Program-made: the position numbers and the translations under genes
Notes under the pieces: model-generated
Told to the model about the DNA's origin: nothing
What the model saw: only the letters and a program-made list of their open reading frames with translations
Databases searched by the model: none
NCBI GenBank assembly: GCA_017354895.1
Contig: CP071493.1
Location: 5,394,001-5,458,000, forward strand
DNA length: 64,000 nucleotides
Direction: 5' to 3'
Source: Podospora comata
Taxonomy: Eukaryota; Ascomycota; Sordariomycetes; Sordariales; Podosporaceae
Shown here: piece by piece, positions 1-11,578 of the stretch
How positions within the stretch are numbered: the first letter of the stretch is position 1
Layout of the letters: the number at the start of each line of letters is the position of its first letter

Positions 1-1
1 C

Positions 2-712
2 CGTAGCTTCCACACAGCCAACAACTCTCCTCCCTCTCGCTCCACCACACCCCTCAAATCCAAGCCCAGTCTCCCTATCCTCGTCCCTCCTACAACCGCA
101 TCCACCACCGCCATCTCCCCAGCCGAACCGCCCAAACCAATCCCCTTCATCGACACCGGCTTCCAGTTCGACTTTGGCACTACCACCACCACCACCACCG
201 GCCCCTTAACCCCCGACTCCTCCCACTGGCACGTCAGCTCCCCCGTCACCGAATCCGCCGCTGCCCCAGGCGTAGCTATCGCCTCCGCCCCCGCTCCCAC
301 CACCACCTCACCATCATCACCAGAGGATACCGACCTTCCCAAATTCACCCGCCCCAACGTCCCCCCCCCCCTCAAGCTCAAGTTCAATTTCTCCCCCGAG
401 GCCTCCTCCCGCGATCCCACCTTTGGCACCCTCACCCCACCGTTATATTCGGCACCCCCTATGATCGCCGTCAACGACGGCCGTCCGTCCACCTCGGGGG
501 AGTACAACCCTTTCTCCCACGGCGGGCTGCAAGCTTCCCCGCAGTTGATCTCTCAGTTTCCAGAAAGCATGAAGGACGAGAACAGGTTGAGTTTCATGGG
601 GATTGGCGTGGCGAGGGGGCCGAGCATCCGGGAGGTGAGGAGGCCGGGGACGAGCCACGGCACCGGGCAGGGGCATAGAATGGTGGATAGTTTTGGGACG
701 GGGTTCATCTGA
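2..712 (+). CDS. C-terminal part of an unidentified Ser/Pro/Thr-rich protein (5' end outside window)
   Basis: One frame is open from the left edge to a TGA at 710-712, so this is the 3' end of a gene that starts outside the window. The visible 236 residues are low in complexity: a run of seven Thr, many Pro and Ser, then a better-behaved tail with short blocks such as FQFDFGT, KLKFNFSPE and ENRLSFMGIGVARGPS. No catalytic motif or membrane segment is visible. The tail ends in DSFGTGFI. It looks like the disordered C-terminus of a conserved regulatory or cell-periphery protein, but I do not recognise the family. A CA-dinucleotide tract begins immediately at the stop codon. Confidence 0.7.
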   Translation, partial: RSFHTANNSPPSRSTTPLKSKPSLPILVPPTTASTTAISPAEPPKPIPFIDTGFQFDFGTTTTTTTGPLTPDSSHWHVSSPVTESAAAPGVAIASAPAPTTTSPSSPEDTDLPKFTRPNVPPPLKLKFNFSPEASSRDPTFGTLTPPLYSAPPMIAVNDGRPSTSGEYNPFSHGGLQASPQLISQFPESMKDENRLSFMGIGVARGPSIREVRRPGTSHGTGQGHRMVDSFGTGFI

Positions 713-733
713 CACACACACACACACACACAC
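712..733. repeat. (CA)n microsatellite
   Basis: Perfect AC/CA dinucleotide tract of about 11 units starting at the stop codon of the preceding gene, so it lies in its 3' UTR. Confidence 0.95.
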
Positions 734-861
734 TCGTTCGTTTTTCTTTATTAGCTGTGGTTATATTTCGTGTAAATATTTTTTATGGATCAACCAACCC
801 CTTTTTGTGATGAATATCTGGAAAAGAGAACAGACATTGGATACCAGGAAAGAGGAGGAAG

Positions 862-931
<70 letters not shown>
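862..931. repeat. (TCA)n trinucleotide microsatellite, about 23 units
   Basis: Uninterrupted TCA/ATC tract of about 70 nt in the 311-nt space between the tail-to-tail genes at 712 and 1024. It is not in a coding region of either neighbour. It is the longest simple repeat in the window. The rest of this intergenic space holds the two 3' UTRs and nothing else visible. Confidence 0.95.
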
Positions 932-1023
932 GGGCTCTGTTTCCACAGGGCCGAAAGAGAATAAAATCCTGAACTTTGTCACACCACTTCATTGTGTCCG
1001 CTTTGTATATATCCGTCCATCCA

Positions 1024-2673
1024 TCACCCCAAGAAATTCCTCACCATCCCCCCCACATTCTTCACATCCAGCAGAAACGTATCATGTCCAAACAGACTCT
1101 GCTCCTCGCTCAGCTCATAATGCGCCACATTCCTGTTCCCCGTCATCCTCAACGCCTCCGCAATCTCCCTCTGCTGCCACGCCGGGAACAAAATATCGCT
1201 CGCCACCCCCATCACCAGCACCGGGTGATCCCACAGCACTGACAACCCAGCCACCAAATCCGCCGGCGGCTTCTGCCCCGGCCCCGAGTAATTGCTTCCC
1301 CCACTACCGACCGAGCTCCCCCCAAACCCAAGCCCATCCCTCTCAAACTCCTCGTGGTGCTCCGGCTGCTCCTCATAAGGCGTATCCGGCAACGTCAAAC
1401 TGCACGCGTCTTGCTGATAACCCCCCTGCTCACCCCCCTCCCTCAACGCCTTCTCCCTCTCTGCCCTCTTGGCCCGAATCGCAACCTGGTTCTCCCTCCC
1501 CAAATCAAACAAATCCATCGCCTTGCTCACATAAATCAGACTGTTCGGATCATACGTCAGGCAAAACTTCTCCCCCGCATGATCCAGATACGTCTCCACC
1601 AAAAAGTCCGGGCACAGCGCAGGCGGTTTGTCCTTGTCCGCCCTCCTCCTCCCAAACCTCTGCTCCCATTCCGGGCCGGACCGGTATGTGATGGTGGCGA
1701 TCTCCCTCGCGAGCTTCATCCCGACGTGGGGGGGGATTTGGCCGTAGTAGTACCCCCTGTTCCAGTTAGGGTCGTTGAGGATCGCCTTGCGCTGGACGTA
1801 CCGCATCGCGATGCTATACGGGTGCGACCTCGCGCAGGCAGAGATGCTCACTATCCTGCCGACTCTCTCCGGGAACGCGACAGCGGCGGCGAGGGATTGC
1901 ATACCCCCCATGCTGGACCCGACACTGGCATGGAGCTTTTCCACCCCTAGGTGATCCAGCAGACGGAACTGCGCGCGCACCATGTCCGTTATCGTCAGCA
2001 GCGGGAAGCGGGTCGCGTAGCGTTTGCCGTCTGAGGGGTCGATGCTGCTTGGTCCGGTAGAGCCATAACAACCCCCTATGACGTTCGTGCAGATGACAAA
2101 GTATTTGTTGGTGTCCAGGGCCAGTCCGGGACCGATAAACTTCTCCCACCACCCGGGCTGGGGGTTGGCGGCGGTGGAATGGGCGTGGGAGGAGGCGGAT
2201 AGGCCCGTGTGGAGGAGGATGACGTTTGTTCGGTCGGCGTTCATCTCCCCCCAGGTCTCATAGGCAATGTCGAATTCGACGAGCCGGCCGCCGTGGTCGA
2301 GGAGTAAGGGGTTGTTGGAGTGGAATATGTGGGTTGCGCCGACGGTGTAGGAGGGCTCGGGACCGGAGGAGGTAGAGTCGGTACGGGTTTGGGAGGCGGA
2401 GGCAGCGGCGGCCTGTTGCCGGAGGGTTGCGGAGCGGGACTCGAGGGCGTCGACGCAGGGGAAGGACATGGCGGGGTTGGAGGGAGCGCCGCTGCGGCGG
2501 GGGGGTTGGTCGTGAAGGTGACGCCGGTGAGGTTGCGCCGCCGCCGTCAAGGGTCGCATACCCGGTGCCGCCGCATTGTGGCAGAGGGGTGTCGCGGGGT
2601 TGCTGCCGGCGGCACGGGTGAGGGCGGCCGAAGCTTGTCGGAGACTGGATGTGACTTTGGTTCGTGACTTCAT
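1024..2673 (-). CDS. MetX-family O-acyltransferase (serine or homoserine O-acetyl/succinyltransferase), probably mitochondrial
   Basis: Intronless, 549 residues, alpha/beta-hydrolase fold. Family blocks in order: [12 protein letters not shown] (about 154-165), [12 protein letters not shown] (198-208) and the nucleophile elbow GSSMGGMQ (252-259, Ser254). A late acidic block [10 protein letters not shown] and the catalytic His block FGHDTFLLD lie near the C-terminus. Such enzymes acylate the hydroxyl of homoserine (methionine route) or serine (cysteine route). The block [10 protein letters not shown] before the core and the long N-terminus recall fungal CysA/Cys2-type serine acyltransferases, so serine is my favoured substrate. 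The first ~60 residues are rich in Arg, Ala and Ser with almost no acid, as in a mitochondrial presequence. A Gly/Ser/Glu-rich insertion (about 415-465) interrupts the core before the Asp block. Family is certain; substrate is inference. Confidence 0.85.
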   Translation of the reverse strand: MKSRTKVTSSLRQASAALTRAAGSNPATPLCHNAAAPGMRPLTAAAQPHRRHLHDQPPRRSGAPSNPAMSFPCVDALESRSATLRQQAAAASASQTRTDSTSSGPEPSYTVGATHIFHSNNPLLLDHGGRLVEFDIAYETWGEMNADRTNVILLHTGLSASSHAHSTAANPQPGWWEKFIGPGLALDTNKYFVICTNVIGGCYGSTGPSSIDPSDGKRYATRFPLLTITDMVRAQFRLLDHLGVEKLHASVGSSMGGMQSLAAAVAFPERVGRIVSISACARSHPYSIAMRYVQRKAILNDPNWNRGYYYGQIPPHVGMKLAREIATITYRSGPEWEQRFGRRRADKDKPPALCPDFLVETYLDHAGEKFCLTYDPNSLIYVSKAMDLFDLGRENQVAIRAKRAEREKALREGGEQGGYQQDACSLTLPDTPYEEQPEHHEEFERDGLGFGGSSVGSGGSNYSGPGQKPPADLVAGLSVLWDHPVLVMGVASDILFPAWQQREIAEALRMTGNRNVAHYELSEEQSLFGHDTFLLDVKNVGGMVRNFLG

Positions 2674-3391
2674 GACGTTGTGCTATAGATTTGAACTTGA
2701 GTGATCTGGGCGCACAGCAAAGCAGCTCAGTCGATGGCGGGTGAGAAGTGGTATAATTCGACTTCGAGATCGGACGGCGACTTTGAAATCATGGTGGAGA
2801 TCTTGATTATCAATGCCGTGGGCTGCCGTTGCCGGCGCCCTTGATGGCCATTTTGTTCGAGCTTGACATCGAATCCAGCAAATTATTGCATGGGGGCAGC
2901 ATTACGTGCTTTCACGTGCATCCAGGGGTTCTCGTGGGGTAATCCTTGGCATACACCCCTGGGGGTTGACTTATAGCTCCCCAGATCACCGTCCTTATCT
3001 TATCGGCGGTGGAGTGATGTCACAGGTGCTGTCCCGCCAATGACGTTGCCCAACGCTCAGAGGTTCTAGATGCCTCTTCCTCCTTTGAGCTCCCCTCCAA
3101 CACCTACGCACACCTGAGCAACAGCCCTGTCTTACACCTAGGTTGCACTGCCCATCAGGCTGCGGGTTAGGTCTCAAAAACAGCTGAAGAAATACTACTA
3201 TAACACGCGTCGCATCCCGTCTTTACGTTCCCCGGGAACCTAGCCCCTCCCTTCCTGCCATCTAGGAACAGTTCTTGCCAAGTCAAGCACACATCACTCC
3301 ACTTGAGCACGTACCGTAAACATCACCAACCAGGCAACAACCCTGCTACTGCCTACTGCTGCTGCCATCAGAACTGAAGCTTGTGTTCAAC
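2674..3391. promoter_or_regulatory. Divergent promoter region between the MetX-type gene and the 3392 gene
   Basis: 718 nt separate two start codons pointing away from each other. No coding frame, repeat or clear core promoter motif is visible, so this space must hold both promoters and 5' UTRs. Confidence 0.5.
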
Positions 3392-4527
3392 ATGTGGAAC
3401 ACGGTAAGTCATATATTGACCAGCATACTTCCTCCCGTACTGCCCATCCGGCCTCATCCAGACTCTGCACCAACTCCAGCCGACGGGACGACTGCACAGG
3501 ACCCTACCACAGGCAAGATGGACGCCGAAGGGGTGTACAAACCCAGCATCACCGACGTTATTGTCGTCAAGGCCATGCTGGTCAAAGGCCTCCAGATCCC
3601 TGTAGAGATCGCCGACAACATTATTGAGCTCGCCGAATACTGGCCGCACGTCACCGCCGAGGTCACATGGGGAGACGAGCGCCCAAATCAAGTATGGAGC
3701 GGCGAGAGCAGAGAGAACCAGTTCTTGGTAAGCTCTCAAGCATACATAAATCGATATACCGTGGCTCACACTAACACAACATGTTACAGCTCCGCACACC
3801 ACCCCTAGGCTTCCCAGACTGGGGAACCGACACAACAAGCTACACCAAAACGATCCATCCCAAGCCCCCTGGTGAAGGATATCCCACCTCGAGCTTCCAA
3901 AAACTAGCCAAATCCCCAGTCACTCTCCTCGCCCAGCCATGCCGCCGCATCGTCTTCACCATACGATCCAAAGATCAGGGCTGGGGCGGCGAGTACCACA
4001 ATCAGAACACCTACAACGGCTCCTGGACATGGTTCGAAGCCGGGCTGGAAAGGTGGTGTAAAAGCCAGATATCTGATCCCCCACAGCCATGTGAATCCCA
4101 TGAAGACCCAGTTCAGAAACCGGTGAGAGATGATGACGACAACGACGATGATAAGCAACCGTCAATGAACCTCGAGGATCTGGCCACCGTGGTTCCCGAG
4201 GTGGTGGTTGACCCGCAAAGTAATGAGTTCAAGTTCAACCATCCGCTGCCTCCACGGGAGAACGTCAAGATTCAGTGCAACAAGTTGACGGAGAGTGAAT
4301 ACATCACGCATGTGGTGGAGTGGAATCACGATGATGACGTGGATCCTGAGGACGAGGTGGCGGCGAAGAAGCTACATGATGTTGGGAGGGGAGAGCAGAC
4401 GGGGAATGGGGAGTTTGTGAGGAACATGAGAATTGGGGATGTGGTGACTGTTTGGGGGAAGACGAGGTTCGGGGGCTGGACTAATAACATCTCGTCGGTG
4501 AAGGTGGAGGTTTATTGGTCGGTGTAG
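3392..4527 (+). CDS. Conserved fungal protein of unknown function, two exons
   Basis: Two frames join across a 62-nt intron at 3728-3789 (donor GTAAGC, acceptor TACAG), giving exons 3392-3727 and 3790-4527 and a 357-residue product in phase. The ATG at 3392 is the first in frame. A second candidate is the Met opening MDAEGVYK at 3518, and a strong GTAAGT directly after MWNT leaves room for an extra intron, so the N-terminus is uncertain. Visible parts: a helical block with GLQIPVEIADNIIELAEYW; an acidic run (DDDDNDDD) in the middle; and a C-terminal block with IQCNKLTESEYITHVVEW, GEFVRNMRIGDVVTVWG and KVEVYWSV. I recall this last block from many uncharacterised ascomycete proteins. No enzyme motif is seen. 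Confidence 0.75.
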
Positions 4528-7500
4528 AGTCGAAGCTGGAAGAGATGGACTTGGAGGCTGGACTGATTGAGTATTGATACCTATTTTAGTAACAGTTGAT
4601 GTTATTGTTTTTTGCTTTGTACCGTCGGCCTGTGTTCTGACTGAAACGTGTCTACCTAGTGTCTACCTAAAGTCCAATCAGCCAGATGAAAGTGCTTTCA
4701 AGTCAGCCGAGACTCGGGCCTACCGGCTGTCTATCGGGGCGGATTGCTGGGAAAATGACAGGAATTGACGTTGGACTTTGGCCAGTTTCGCTACGGTACG
4801 GTCCACAAAGAAGGGGCCGAGTGGCTTGGTAAAGCGACTGATATGTGTAGGATAGCTGCCAATCGTACGTTTTATTTATTGTTCATGAGGCAAGATAGAT
4901 CTCGTTCACCAATCTCGTGGGAATGAATGTACGTGATACGAACAAAGAGCTGGCCGCGAAACGACTTCTCCAAAGTGCCCCGGCAGGAATGGGTGGAAGC
5001 CATCACGAGGTCAAGCGGCATCTCCCCGTCCCGACTGGCTGATTCGGGCTGAGTTCTAGACCTGATAGGCATTACCACACTCTTCATTGAAGATATCTTT
5101 TTGTCATTGTCTTCCAATCAGCATAAACATCAGTAATCGACCGGTACTCTAATCACTTTCATAGGCCAGACTAAGGGAGACCAACCTTTGTTCCCCTACC
5201 TATTCGGCTTCAGCAATCCCGCCAAGAACCACCCAACCACCACTTCGAAACGCATGAATGGATCACCGTAGGTAACCAAACCGGCAGTTCAGTTTGAAAC
5301 GCTCAATAATTACTCCTTGGCTACCGCTCTTCCCGCGAAGATCATCCAAAAATACATCTTCAATGCCGTTGATTTCCTTTAGAAACCGCAAAAGACGGGT
5401 GGGGGGTTATCCCACCACATTTCTTCCTTCCCAATTGCATCCCTATCCATCCCCCTTTCCCGCATCCATCCCGCGCGGCATTGCATTCGGACATCATCAC
5501 CAGCATCGGGTTCCTGCTTTTGGCTGGGGGGGATGTTGTCATGCAAGATAGCAACTGACAAGGCAATACCAAGCGGTGTTCAACGACTGAACACGGCAGG
5601 TCCAAGTGTTTTAGCTGCATAACCTCCTCGCGGTATGCACTCAAGCATCCTTCCATGCATATTCCATAACCCCTTGATAGAACGTTGACAGCTTGGCTCC
5701 CTCACCGAAATTGGAAGTTCACCGGCAATGGCATCCCCAAAAAGGCAAGTAGACTCCTCTCGCAAATACTTCAGACGCTTCAGCGCCGCCGTGACGAGCG
5801 TGGAACGTGGGGGAGGCGAAGACGAAAAACCATCAAGGTGTCTGTCTGTCCCTGATGACGACATATCAACCTTTCCCAGAAGGTACAGCCACAAACACCC
5901 AAAGCCAAACAAATTCGAAATCTGTTTTTGCTTTTCTTTTCTCTCTATTTTTTTGGGGTTTTTTTTTGGGTTTTTTTGGGAATAGTATTTAGTACATTTT
6001 TATACATTTGTGTCTTCCCCTCCTTCCCCCTTTTCCCCTATCCCATTCATCATCTCCAACAAAAAGCCCCTTGAGCTCTCCCACCTCCCACTTGGTATCT
6101 CATATATAAAAAACAGAAACCCACCACCCTCCCTGCCAAAAAACAACCCCCCATACACAAAAGATGTAAACCGAATTACCTAAGAAGTCCAATGTGCCCC
6201 CAATGTGATGATGATGATGCCATGTCTGTGTTATGAAGGGCCCATGTATCTCGTGTTTTAACGTTGAATGCCCCCTCTCCATCGTGTCGTTCTCTTCATT
6301 GTAATACTCCAAGATATATAATCACCACAAAAACCCCTCAACTCACACCCCGATCAGCCAGGCCCATTACCCCCTAACTCGTCACCAATTCATCTATTCA
6401 CAACAACAGGCCAAACAAACATAATCACGTAAGAACCCACAGCCATGAAACCGCTAAAAAGCCATACAAAAAGAAAGAGAAAAAACCATTTTGCTCGCTA
6501 CATTCCATTGATTCCTTTGTGGTGGTATACTATAAGCTTCATGAGACAGACAATAACAACACGCAAACAGACAGAAGAAGAAAAACAACGCCCCGTATGT
6601 ATGTAAATGCCCACTTTGTCCTCTTGTGTGAATGAAAAGCAAAAACAGGAAAATGCAAGCCTTCGTCTTCTTCTTGACAACATCCATTCAAGACAGCACA
6701 GGGTGGGGAGGGGGGAAGAGAATAAAATGAAATAGGACGGGAGAAAAAAATCACACCTATTTCGCCCCATGATGAGCGAGTCTGCAACCACAACCACAGC
6801 CAAACTGCCATTCATCCATCAATACAAAAGACACATTTGCCCATGCCACAAAAAAAAAATGACCTTCTTTCCTCGTTCCTTTCTTTTCCTAACTTCTCCA
6901 ATGAGTCCCACCCCTTCCCCCCTGTCCATCCTCATCATGTCTGGCCCTTGTATAAATTTCGTTTCCTTTTTCGTTTTCAGATACCCCCCACCCTATGCCA
7001 GCAGGCCTTGAAGAGTCCCACGCCTGTCCCTCGTGAATGCTGCTTGTTCCCCCAGTCCTCTTCCAGACTGCGAAACAAGACTGCTGTAATCAAGTCGAGG
7101 GGAAAATTCAACATCCCCAGGGGCCCAGATCGCAAAACCCAACCGCTAGGCCCATGCAATGCTATTCGCTTTTGTTTTGCTGCCTGACTGGGCATGAACA
7201 CGCTTTGTTTTCCCAATGGGGCCCCTTGAAGAACCCGATATCCCCGTCTATAGCCCATGATGCGCAAAACATGTGCGAGGAATATGCATAAAGAGAGCGC
7301 TGCTAGGTAGCAAAAGAGACGGCAACCGACGGTGGCCTGCTGACAGCATCCATATCTTGCTTCGGCGATATCGGCGACGTACGTTTCAGGTCGAGGTCTC
7401 CGAACGACCGTCTCGCTCTCGCCCGAAGTCGTGAAATCAAGTGCCCGCTCGCTTCCAGGCTCTGCTCGCCCCATCTCTCTCACATAGGTGGTCTAATCAT

Positions 7501-7763
7501 ATGATACAGGTTCGAACTCCAGGTGGGCTAACGTGCGATTAAATAAGTATTATGCTGCATACACCTCCGTTGAAGAGATCCTGAACAAGCTGTCCAATAT
7601 AGAGCTTCATCTTTGGTCGCTTGGACCTGGACTGTGAGTATCCAAGAAAGCCCTGTCTTGTCTTGATACGCAATCCAGGGCATGTAGCAAGCAATCAACG
7701 GAGTGAATGCACCCGCATTCTCGAGCAGATATCTCCATTGCCATCGCCGTGGTCTACTGCTGC
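4528..7763. other. 3.2-kb intergenic stretch, tail-to-tail, no supported gene
   Basis: Only short frames (under about 170 codons) without recognisable motifs. From about 5900 to 7000 the DNA is rich in A and T runs and short homopolymers, as expected for 3' UTR and terminator DNA of the minus-strand gene ending at 7764. No tRNA, repeat family or transposon remnant was recognised. Confidence 0.6.
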
Positions 7764-10700
7764 TCAGCCACCCTTGCGGTCGGCCTCATTTTTAGGCAGT
7801 TGCTCGCTTTGCGCAACGCCGTTGGTCCCATTCTTCAGGTCCGACAAACCCTTCTTGCGCGGCTTGGATTTCTGCCAGCTGTTGAAGCTATCCGACGGGC
7901 TTTTGGCAGAACGTGGATTGCCAGATTCCCTTGAGCTTCCATGAGCACGGTGCTCCAAAACAGGCGATCGGTTCGAACTGTCGTGCTGCTTGGCGGAGGG
8001 TCCTGTCGGCGGCGTCTTTTGCGTCCCCGAACGAACGTCCCGATGTCCTCTAGGCGACTGAGCGACAACTGGTGGACCAAAACTCCGCAGGACGGTTGGG
8101 GACGGTGTCCGATGCTCGTAAACTGGCGAGAGGTGAGGCATGTCTTGAGCAACCGAGTACTCGTTAGTAGCTAGATCCAGTGGCGCAAGTTGGCGGTTGT
8201 TCAAGCGTGCCAAGCCCAGAATGTTGTTGGGGTCGTAGCCCATATGCGGGTAGTAGAGGTGAGTAGGAACAGCGGCCATGGTCACCCGCTGTTGAAACGA
8301 CGCATCGTGGTGGTTCATGGTCGATGAGGGGGACCTGTTTGCTGTTGAGCCGTTGACAATGACAGGCCGATCAGGCACGGTGAGTGACACGGGCTCCGAA
8401 GAAGTGGTGGAATAAGAAACCGACTGGTCGTTCCACGAATTGTTGGCACTGGTGCCTTGTTGGATATAGAGCGGGTTGCTATGGTGGATGTCCTCTGTGG
8501 TCGTAGTCTCAACGCCAAGCGGCGAACGGTTGGAAGTTGATGCTTGAGCCAGCTTGGGCACTGAACCATTCACCACAAGCGGTTTTGCAGACAGCTGTCC
8601 GTTGGTCTGCGCAAATGGTGCCGATGGGAGTGGCGCCGACATACCGGCAGAGATAGTCCGGGCATGCCCGAGAGGCGATGGTGATCGCGATGTACGCTTC
8701 ATCCTCCGATCCAGTACAGCCTGGGGTCCTTGGTCCGTGGACAATCGACGACGACCCTGGCTGCTCTGGTTCAGCGTGTTAAACACTGGTGTCCCACTTG
8801 GAAACCCATTAACCTTGCGATTGGGACTAGCATGACCGTTGGGATAATGCCCCGCATAACGGGCGCCGTCGTCTTCTGGAGCATCGGCCACAACCTTGGG
8901 CTCTTCGTAGTCGGTTTCGGATAGCTCATCTGGGGTGTAATTGGACACCGGGACACCATTGACCTGTCGTGGGGGTATAGAGGACATGCCGTTTTGTGCT
9001 TGGCTTGCGGTGTACGCAGCCGCTGCCGACATGGCCTGCTGAACCGTGATCGAGCCTCTCGAAGCTGGCTGGGACTGCGACCTAAGGGCACCGCCAGAGG
9101 AGACACCCGTCTCACGAAGGTTTCTCCTAAATTCTGGCATTCCATTGGAGGTGGTGGCCGCCGATGTCTGCGAAGCAGGGGACGAAGGGTATGTGGTGAA
9201 ACCCGGGTGGAAATAGGCCGGGGGCTGCATCGGAAAGCCGTACCCGTACATCAGATCTGGGCGGATTGGAGCTGTTAATGGCGGGTTGTCAAAAGAATTT
9301 GTCCGGGATCTGTCTGAGCCTGAGCCACCCTGCATTCGCTGGGCGTGTGCAAGAGCCTGTTGCTGGTTGATCTGCTGGGCATGGGTGTACAACTGGAATC
9401 TCAGGTTTTGATCGTGTTGTGCAAGCGCATTTAGCGAGGTTTGCAGGAGCTCCTGAGGAACACCAATCTGCGGGTTTTGAGCCTGATACCAAACCAATTC
9501 CTGCGGGTTCATCGTCGTAGGCATGCCAGCCTGCGCAAAAGGCATGCTCTGCTCGTAGCCCTGATGGTTGGAACCGCGGCGGTTACCCTGGTTACCGTTG
9601 CGTTGATAGTTGTTCCTCTGGCTTCGATTGTTGAAATTGTTGCGCTGCTGCGGCCTGGATTGCTGCTGTGAGGCACTCCTAAGAAGCACGGGCCGTGGAG
9701 GCGCCGATGGCTTTTCCCATCTTCTTTCTTCCTCCTTGGGGTATACGTACTGCTCCCAACACTCAGCAAACTTGCCCTCGGCAAGGAGATCAAAAGCCCT
9801 CCTCAGTTCGAGATGAAGACCACGGAACGAGGTGTCATCGGCCGTGTTACCCAGGTTTCGTATTATGTTGAACGGCTCCTCGATGCACAAAGTGTTGTTG
9901 GTGCCGATGTGCCATTTCTTTTCCGTCTTGGTCAACAGCTTGCCGACTCGTATTGACAATGCAAACTTGTCATAATCAAACTCGTATGCGTAGAACCGGA
10001 AGAATTGGAACAGAAGGGCTGCCAAGCTCTCCTTGTTCTTGGCACCGAATCCCGTCAGCTTTGGAACATCGTCGGCGAACTCGCTTCGAGTGCCGTCGCT
10101 CTTGAGAAGCTTCTCCTTCTGTCGTTGATGGAGCGCTGGCAATACCGGTGGGTCTCGGAGTTGGAGAAACGCGATGATCATGCATATCCAGGTATACGAG
10201 CTCAAAGTTCCGCCAAATGCCGCGTCATTGATGATTCGTCTCCGGGTCCAGTGCTTGATGATCATGGCCAAAGGTCGCACTCTTTCGTCGATACTCACAT
10301 ACGTCCGCACCATACGTGTATTCTCCAGAGCCAGAGTATTGTTGACGTTCATGTCGCAAGCCAGTTTGAGCTCGGGATCCCAGATCTTGACGATTGGCAC
10401 TTTGGCCGCAGAGATGCAGACCACGTCTTGCATTCCATGTCTGTCGAGGAGGTCCGCTATTAGGCAAACATGCTCCAGTCCTTTCCATGGTGTTGTAATG
10501 CAGATATCAACTGTAAATGTCTTGTCAGAAACCCGGTTCGCGCCGGTCAGGGGGCCCAGGGATACTCACCATCAGAATCATCAGAGCACAGCAGGTTGCC
10601 CGACGAGCCAAACAAGTGCACCTTGATATCATGGCCAGGCCACTCGTCGTTGAACAGCTTCTCCAGCTTGTTGACCAGCTTTTGCCGCTTTGTTTCCACC

Positions 10701-11578
10701 TCTTGTGTTGGTAATAGTACCCTGAACAGATCGTTCATTTCTGTCTCCAGACTCTTCTCGTTTTCCTCAGATAACCGACTTGGTATCCTTTCGAGGTCGC
10801 CCTTTTCTAACCTATCGGTCCCCAGGTTGTACGGCATGCGCCGCCGTGAGTGGGGAATGGCAGTCTCAAAACGGCACCCACCTAACCTAGGGGGGAGCGG
10901 CCGTAATGACGGGACATTTCCGTTGGTCTCTGAGTAAGCGGACCGTGGGGAATGGTTTTGTGTGGCATTTGGTGATGGTTCACGGGACTCGAACGAGAAC
11001 TTGCGGGCGTGCTGATGTGGCGTTGAAGGTACTGAACTCGACTGAGCTGGGTGCGTAGTGCCATTCTGGCTCGCAGGCGGTGGTGGACGCACCGGTACAC
11101 CGTTGCTGGTGGGCTGTTCTGAAGGCTTCTTGACTGGCATTTTGGATGTCTGATCCTTCCCTGATGTTATAAGCACGCGGTCGGCGTTGTCTGAAGGCTT
11201 TGCTGGTCTGCTCCCATGACCGGTCTGGGCACCAGTTTTGATGTAGGTGTTGTCCTTGCTCGACACCTTGGAAGATGATCTCGACCTTGTAGTTGTCTTG
11301 GTCGATGGAGACGAGAGCACCGTAGGAAGCGGGGGAGCTTGCAACCCACCACCACCACCACCACCCCGACCACTCGAGAGAAGTCTGTTATACTGGAGCA
11401 GCTTGCCCTGATAGGCCTGTTGTTGAGACAGGATGGGCAGAATGTCGGCGTAGTACGGTGAGTATTCGGGCGTCGCGGCCGTGTTTAACCGGGGGGTTGT
11501 CAGGTTTGGCCCAACACCCGGCCACGGATGGGTCTGGTAAAGATGTTTAGTTTCAGCCGCGGTGGGCTGGCCGTCCAT
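7764..11578 (-). CDS. Cid1-family non-canonical poly(A)/poly(U) nucleotidyltransferase with long disordered C-tail
   Basis: Two exons, 10570-11578 and 7764-10510, separated by a 59-nt intron at 10511-10569 (GTGAGT...TTACAG). The frame closes to 1251 residues. Residues 1-270 are low-complexity. The nucleotidyltransferase core follows: GSS at 324-326, catalytic pair DVD (Asp336, Asp338) and third Asp in ACDMNVNN (Asp389). A PAP-associated domain near 500-530 contains FYAYEFDYDKFALSIRVGK. The intron splits the catalytic DVD codons. Such enzymes add A, U or CU tails to RNA 3' ends. The DDSDVDICI form is of the Cid1/TUT type rather than the Trf4 type, and Aspergillus CutA/CutB are the best-known fungal relatives. 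The region from about 620 to the end is Gln/Asn/Ser/Pro-rich with RNNFNNRSQRNNYQRN-like stretches, probably disordered and RNA-binding. Nucleotide preference cannot be read. Confidence 0.9.

Noticed and set aside
693-1691. 332-codon plus-strand frame with Pro/Ser-rich translation
   Set aside because: Its 3' two-thirds is the antisense of the MetX-type gene, and its start crosses the (TCA)n microsatellite.
6977-7483. 168-codon minus-strand frame with one hydrophobic stretch
   Set aside because: Lies in the likely 3' UTR of the nucleotidyltransferase gene; no family resemblance or clear start context.
7508-7520. GGTTCGAACTCC, resembling a tRNA B box
   Set aside because: No pairing T stem, anticodon arm or acceptor stem can be drawn around it.
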